From Aurantiochytrium sp. KH105 (Eukaryota > Sar > Bigyra > Thraustochytrida > Thraustochytriidae), in the NCBI GenBank assembly GCA_003116975.1, contig BGKB01000101.1, forward strand, positions 186,001-250,000: a stretch of 64,000 nucleotides of DNA, read 5' to 3'. Positions 61,101 through 64,000 of this stretch are shown here, piece by piece. The notes below the pieces were generated by a model, which saw only the letters and a list, made by a program, of their open reading frames with translations, ran no database searches and was not told the DNA's origin. The translations under genes were made by a program, and so were the position numbers. The first letter of the stretch is position 1. Each line of letters starts with the position of its first letter.

Positions 61101-61569
61101 AAAATCCAGCCAGGATTACCATATGATGATCCCGCGTGACCGAGCCGTCACCGTCCGCGTTAGGCAGGCGGATGGTCACACGTGATCGTCCGCGAAAGGC
61201 AGCTCTAAAGGGAGAGCGACAAGGACACAAGCGAGAGCTTGACAAGTTCAAGGACGAGAACAGGACGACGATGAGGACGTTGAAGACGCGAAGGCGCGAA
61301 GGGGTGTTTCCGGATGCGGTGCCGGCGATGCGAGCGAGCCACAAGAGGATTGGTGATCCAGAACGCGAGTGTGTTTGGCGAGCTGCGGTCCATGGAGGCG
61401 CGTGAGCTGAAAAGGCCATCTTGCGCTGTTCGACGACTCGACCTTGTGAGCCAGCAGCAATCAGGGCGAAGGGAAAACCGCAGTAGCGTCTTTGGCCTCG
61501 ACGAGCACTTCAGGTCATCGGTAAACCTCTATCAAGGCAACGACATTTCGAACATTCCCACAGCTTTTA
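61101..61569. other. Intergenic stretch between the two kinase-RBR remnants
   Basis: Open frames exist on both strands (minus 60,988-61,419; plus 61,136-61,405) but neither shows a domain. Probably 3' flank of the right-hand remnant and a duplication boundary. Confidence 0.4.
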
Positions 61570-64000
61570 CTACTCAAATGTAAAGTTTTCGCCGACAATG
61601 TCCGGCGTGAGAAGAGGACGCAATTTGTTCTCAACGCTGGCACGAACGCCTGGGTCTTTGATTCTCTCTGCCATGTAGCGACGAAGACGCTGCACTCGAA
61701 GTCGAGCCCAAGCTTGCTGTACGACAGCAAGATTGCTAAAGAATGGGTCTCTTTCGCCAGCAGGCTTTGCCGTACATGTTGCAACGTGCCGATGACAAGC
61801 ATTTGAGTCATCGCCTGTGTCCTGCAGACACCACGCGCAGAAACGACACGGGCAAGCGGCACATGACAGAGCACAGCAGCCGCCAAAGTCAGCAAAGACC
61901 GCTGAGCAGCGCGGGCACGACATGGTCAGGACCTCATTTTGAATGGCGCGAATGTGATTCTGCGTCGTCGGGTCCAACCCGTGTTCGCGGAGCGCTGCGT
62001 CCACACGATCACGGAGCTGGCGCTCTTGTTCGGCTGCAGCATCTCGCTCAAAGTGCGCGCGCACAATGTCAAGCAGAGCTGCAAAATCCTCGTCTGGAAC
62101 CGCAGATGCAATGGCGCGTCCAGAAACGAGAAGCTCACAGTCGGGCGCGACACAGCACATGCTTCCATCCCGCCGTACCTTGACGTGCGACAGAGCCTCG
62201 GTAGCAGCGCGTACCGACCTGCTCAGGCACTCTTTACACGTAAAGTGCTCATCAGCGCAAGAGACGCCCTCACTAATTGGGTAAATGTCGAGGCAAATGG
62301 TACACGAGGCCGCTTTTACTGGCTCAACCTGAAAGGCCTTGTGACGCAAAGCCTGAAGCGCAGTGGGTCGCTGTGTTGGATCTGCAGACTGAAGAGACGA
62401 AATGAGCGACTGCATAGCGTCGGGCGTTTCCGAGCCTTCATAGAGGTCCGCGAGGACCATTCCTGCGGAAAATAGATCCACAGCAGACTCTACCTTGTCG
62501 ACATTTCCGCTGCGAAGCTCAGGGGCCATGCATTTCAAGGTGGCTTGCATAGGCTGCGTTATATGGTCACATTGAGCATTTGTACACCATCAAAATCACC
62601 AAGAACAGATGAAAGGCCTGGGGCGAGGACGACATTTTCTGGCTTGACGTCGCAGTGCACGAAGCCTTGCGAGTGCAAGTCGTCAAGGCCAGACAAGAGA
62701 CCAATGGCGATGCATCTGCGCGTCGCTACCTCTGCGTGTGGATTGTCGCGGATCCAAGCGGAAAGATCGCCGCCCGAATAACAGGGCATCAGCGTGCATC
62801 CATGATGCGCGTCTTGCATGAATACGCCTTGAATGCGCACAATGTAGGCTTATTTGATCTGGGCAAGCGCTGCAACCTGGCGATAAAAACGACTGCTCCA
62901 CTCTTCGTTGGCGAGATGAAAGGACTTGAGCACAAAGTCTCGGCCGTTGAGATCGCGCACTTTGAGCACGGACTTGCCGGGCTTGGACGCAAGCTCGCGA
63001 GGGTCTCAAAATCCCCGCGCTTTGCATTGGTCAGCCAAAGACCCAGCGTGGACAGCTCCTTGGGTACGCTCTTGATCATGCCCAAGGTCTTGATCCACTA
63101 TTGATCTCCGCGCAATTCGGGATAATGTCCTTCCGCATGCCTCAGCACCCGTGCGCGCTCCCTGCGCAGTTCGCTGTCCAGCTTGTAAGCACTCTCGATC
63201 TGAGCAAGCTCTTGCTCGAGGCCCGGAATTCTGGCCTGCGCTTCAGCATCTCCGTCCATGGCATCCTCACGGGTGCATTGGAGATGTAGTTCAAGATCTT
63301 CTCGCTTTCTCTTGTTTTGACGATTTTTCCTGATCATTTCCGTCACACGTGATCTATCCGGCGTCGAAACCCCGGGAACGTGCCGGGAAAGAGGAGCTGA
63401 CAAGTCTGTCACGGCCGTCTGCAAGCGCGAGACCTCATTTTGGACTGTGCGAGTATAGAACGAGATGGTGCTGGCCAGGGCTCGACGCACATCCTCCAAC
63501 GGGGCATCAGCCATGGGATCAACGTTCGTCAAGGTGTCAAGCTCTGCTTCAAGTGCTTGCTGCACATTGTGAAGCTCCGTCACGAGAACCCTTGCCCTTT
63601 CGGGATGTCTCAGCGCCATGAAGAAAGTTGATTGGATGCCAAGGCGCGCTGTGCTCTCATCCAAAGCATCGATGGCTGTTTCCGTGTGCTCACGCGCAAT
63701 GCTGGTGTCGTGTCGATGTTCCCAGGCCTTTACGACTTCGATCGCAGCTTGCGTTGCTTCCTGCACTTGCTCAAAAGTCACTGGTACGTGAACATCATCA
63801 ATGTCCACAGGTTCTTTCAGAATATCCTCCCACAGACTATGATAGGCGTCCAGCACGGACTTGATTTCTGGGTCCGTTTCTATCTTTTCTAGCTGACCCT
63901 CGACTCCGCTCGACAGAGCATCTCGGATACCCGCAACGAGGTCGCATCGGGCTTCATTCCGTTGAGAAATCTTGTTCACGTCCGTCTTGACAGCCTCTTG
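61570..64000 (-). pseudogene. Coiled-coil, protein kinase and RING/IBR fusion gene, damaged; 5' end outside the window
   Basis: The upstream part enters from the right edge in frame (QEAVKTDV...) and gives ~300 residues of charged helix (LELHLQCTRED, IPGLEQELAQIESAYK), likely coiled coil, to a TAG at 63,098. Read-through gives WIKTLGMIKSVPKELSTLGL. The kinase N-lobe (GKSVLKVRDLNGRDFVLKSF) is in the next frame and holds a TAA at 62,850. The C-lobe shows HCDVKPENVV (HRD-like), GDFDG in place of DFG, a 2-base slip at about 62,562, then TLKCMAPEL and DLFSAGMVLADL. The RING/IBR-like region then stays open to 61,570: CTICLD, CKEC, CPRCSA, CRFCAWCLQDTG, CHRHVATC. Intact relatives would couple kinase activity with ubiquitin transfer (family knowledge). 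Four breaks in ~550 bases, none at splice consensus, argue for a pseudogene; local sequence error is the alternative. Confidence 0.75.

Noticed and set aside
61570-64000. Reassigned stop codons (TAA/TAG as sense) to explain the broken kinase gene
   Set aside because: Two of the four breaks are frame slips, which reassignment cannot explain, and intact genes in the window use TAA, TAG and TGA as normal stops.
1-64000. Mobile elements, virus-like fossils, CRISPR arrays, bacterial operons
   Set aside because: No reverse transcriptase, integrase, transposase, capsid or Cas-like motif, no long terminal repeats and no spacer-repeat pattern was seen in any frame I examined. The repeats present are simple, tandem or segmental.

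Overview
This is nuclear DNA of a protist. Genes lie on both strands at eukaryotic spacing, most are intron-free, and GC-rich islands sit upstream of several of them. One gene has seven clear GT-AG introns, there is a eukaryotic tRNA-Glu with a T-run terminator, and the protein types are eukaryotic (class C 7TM receptor, LRR-Roc-COR, kinase-RING/IBR, CaaX protein). Secreted proteins with Pro-Thr 'SPTxxPT' linkers, a compact intron-poor layout and high-GC promoters suggest a stramenopile, most likely a thraustochytrid/labyrinthulomycete. That placement is inference; no marker gene proves it. The standard genetic code fits all intact genes.

Layout. 0-7.5 kb: no convincing gene; decayed tandem and dispersed repeats, then a GC-rich island. 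7.5-14.6 kb: two tandem paralogous secreted proteins with PAN/apple-like modules. 15.0-19.6 kb: a small uncertain gene and a MORN-repeat protein with a TIR-like C-terminus. 19.8-22.9 kb (minus): a receptor with four tandem Cache-like domains, an EGF-like stalk and a class C 7TM core. 23.5-37.4 kb: a cluster of six related orphan 7TM genes (five open, one broken), interrupted by an EF-hand gene, a decayed serine beta-lactamase-like fragment and its intact relative. 38.1 kb: heme oxygenase with a CaaX-type tail. 39.3-50.3 kb (minus): a LamG-like single-pass membrane protein followed by two tandem truncated pseudogene copies, each still joined to a copy of the upstream region. 51.6-56.2 kb (minus): an LRR-Roc-COR-TIR gene of eight exons whose LRR part is built from 84-nt exons carried in a ~341-bp exon-plus-intron tandem repeat. 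58.7-59.5 kb: a two-TM protein. 60.2 kb: tRNA-Glu(CTC). 60.4-64 kb: two related, decayed kinase-RING/IBR genes, one running off the right edge.

Together the window is rich in sensing and signalling genes (Cache/class C receptor, six 7TM genes, two TIR proteins, EF-hand protein, kinase-RBR) that have evolved by local tandem duplication followed by decay. No retrovirus-like, Polinton-like or toxin fossils, insertion sequences or CRISPR arrays were recognised.
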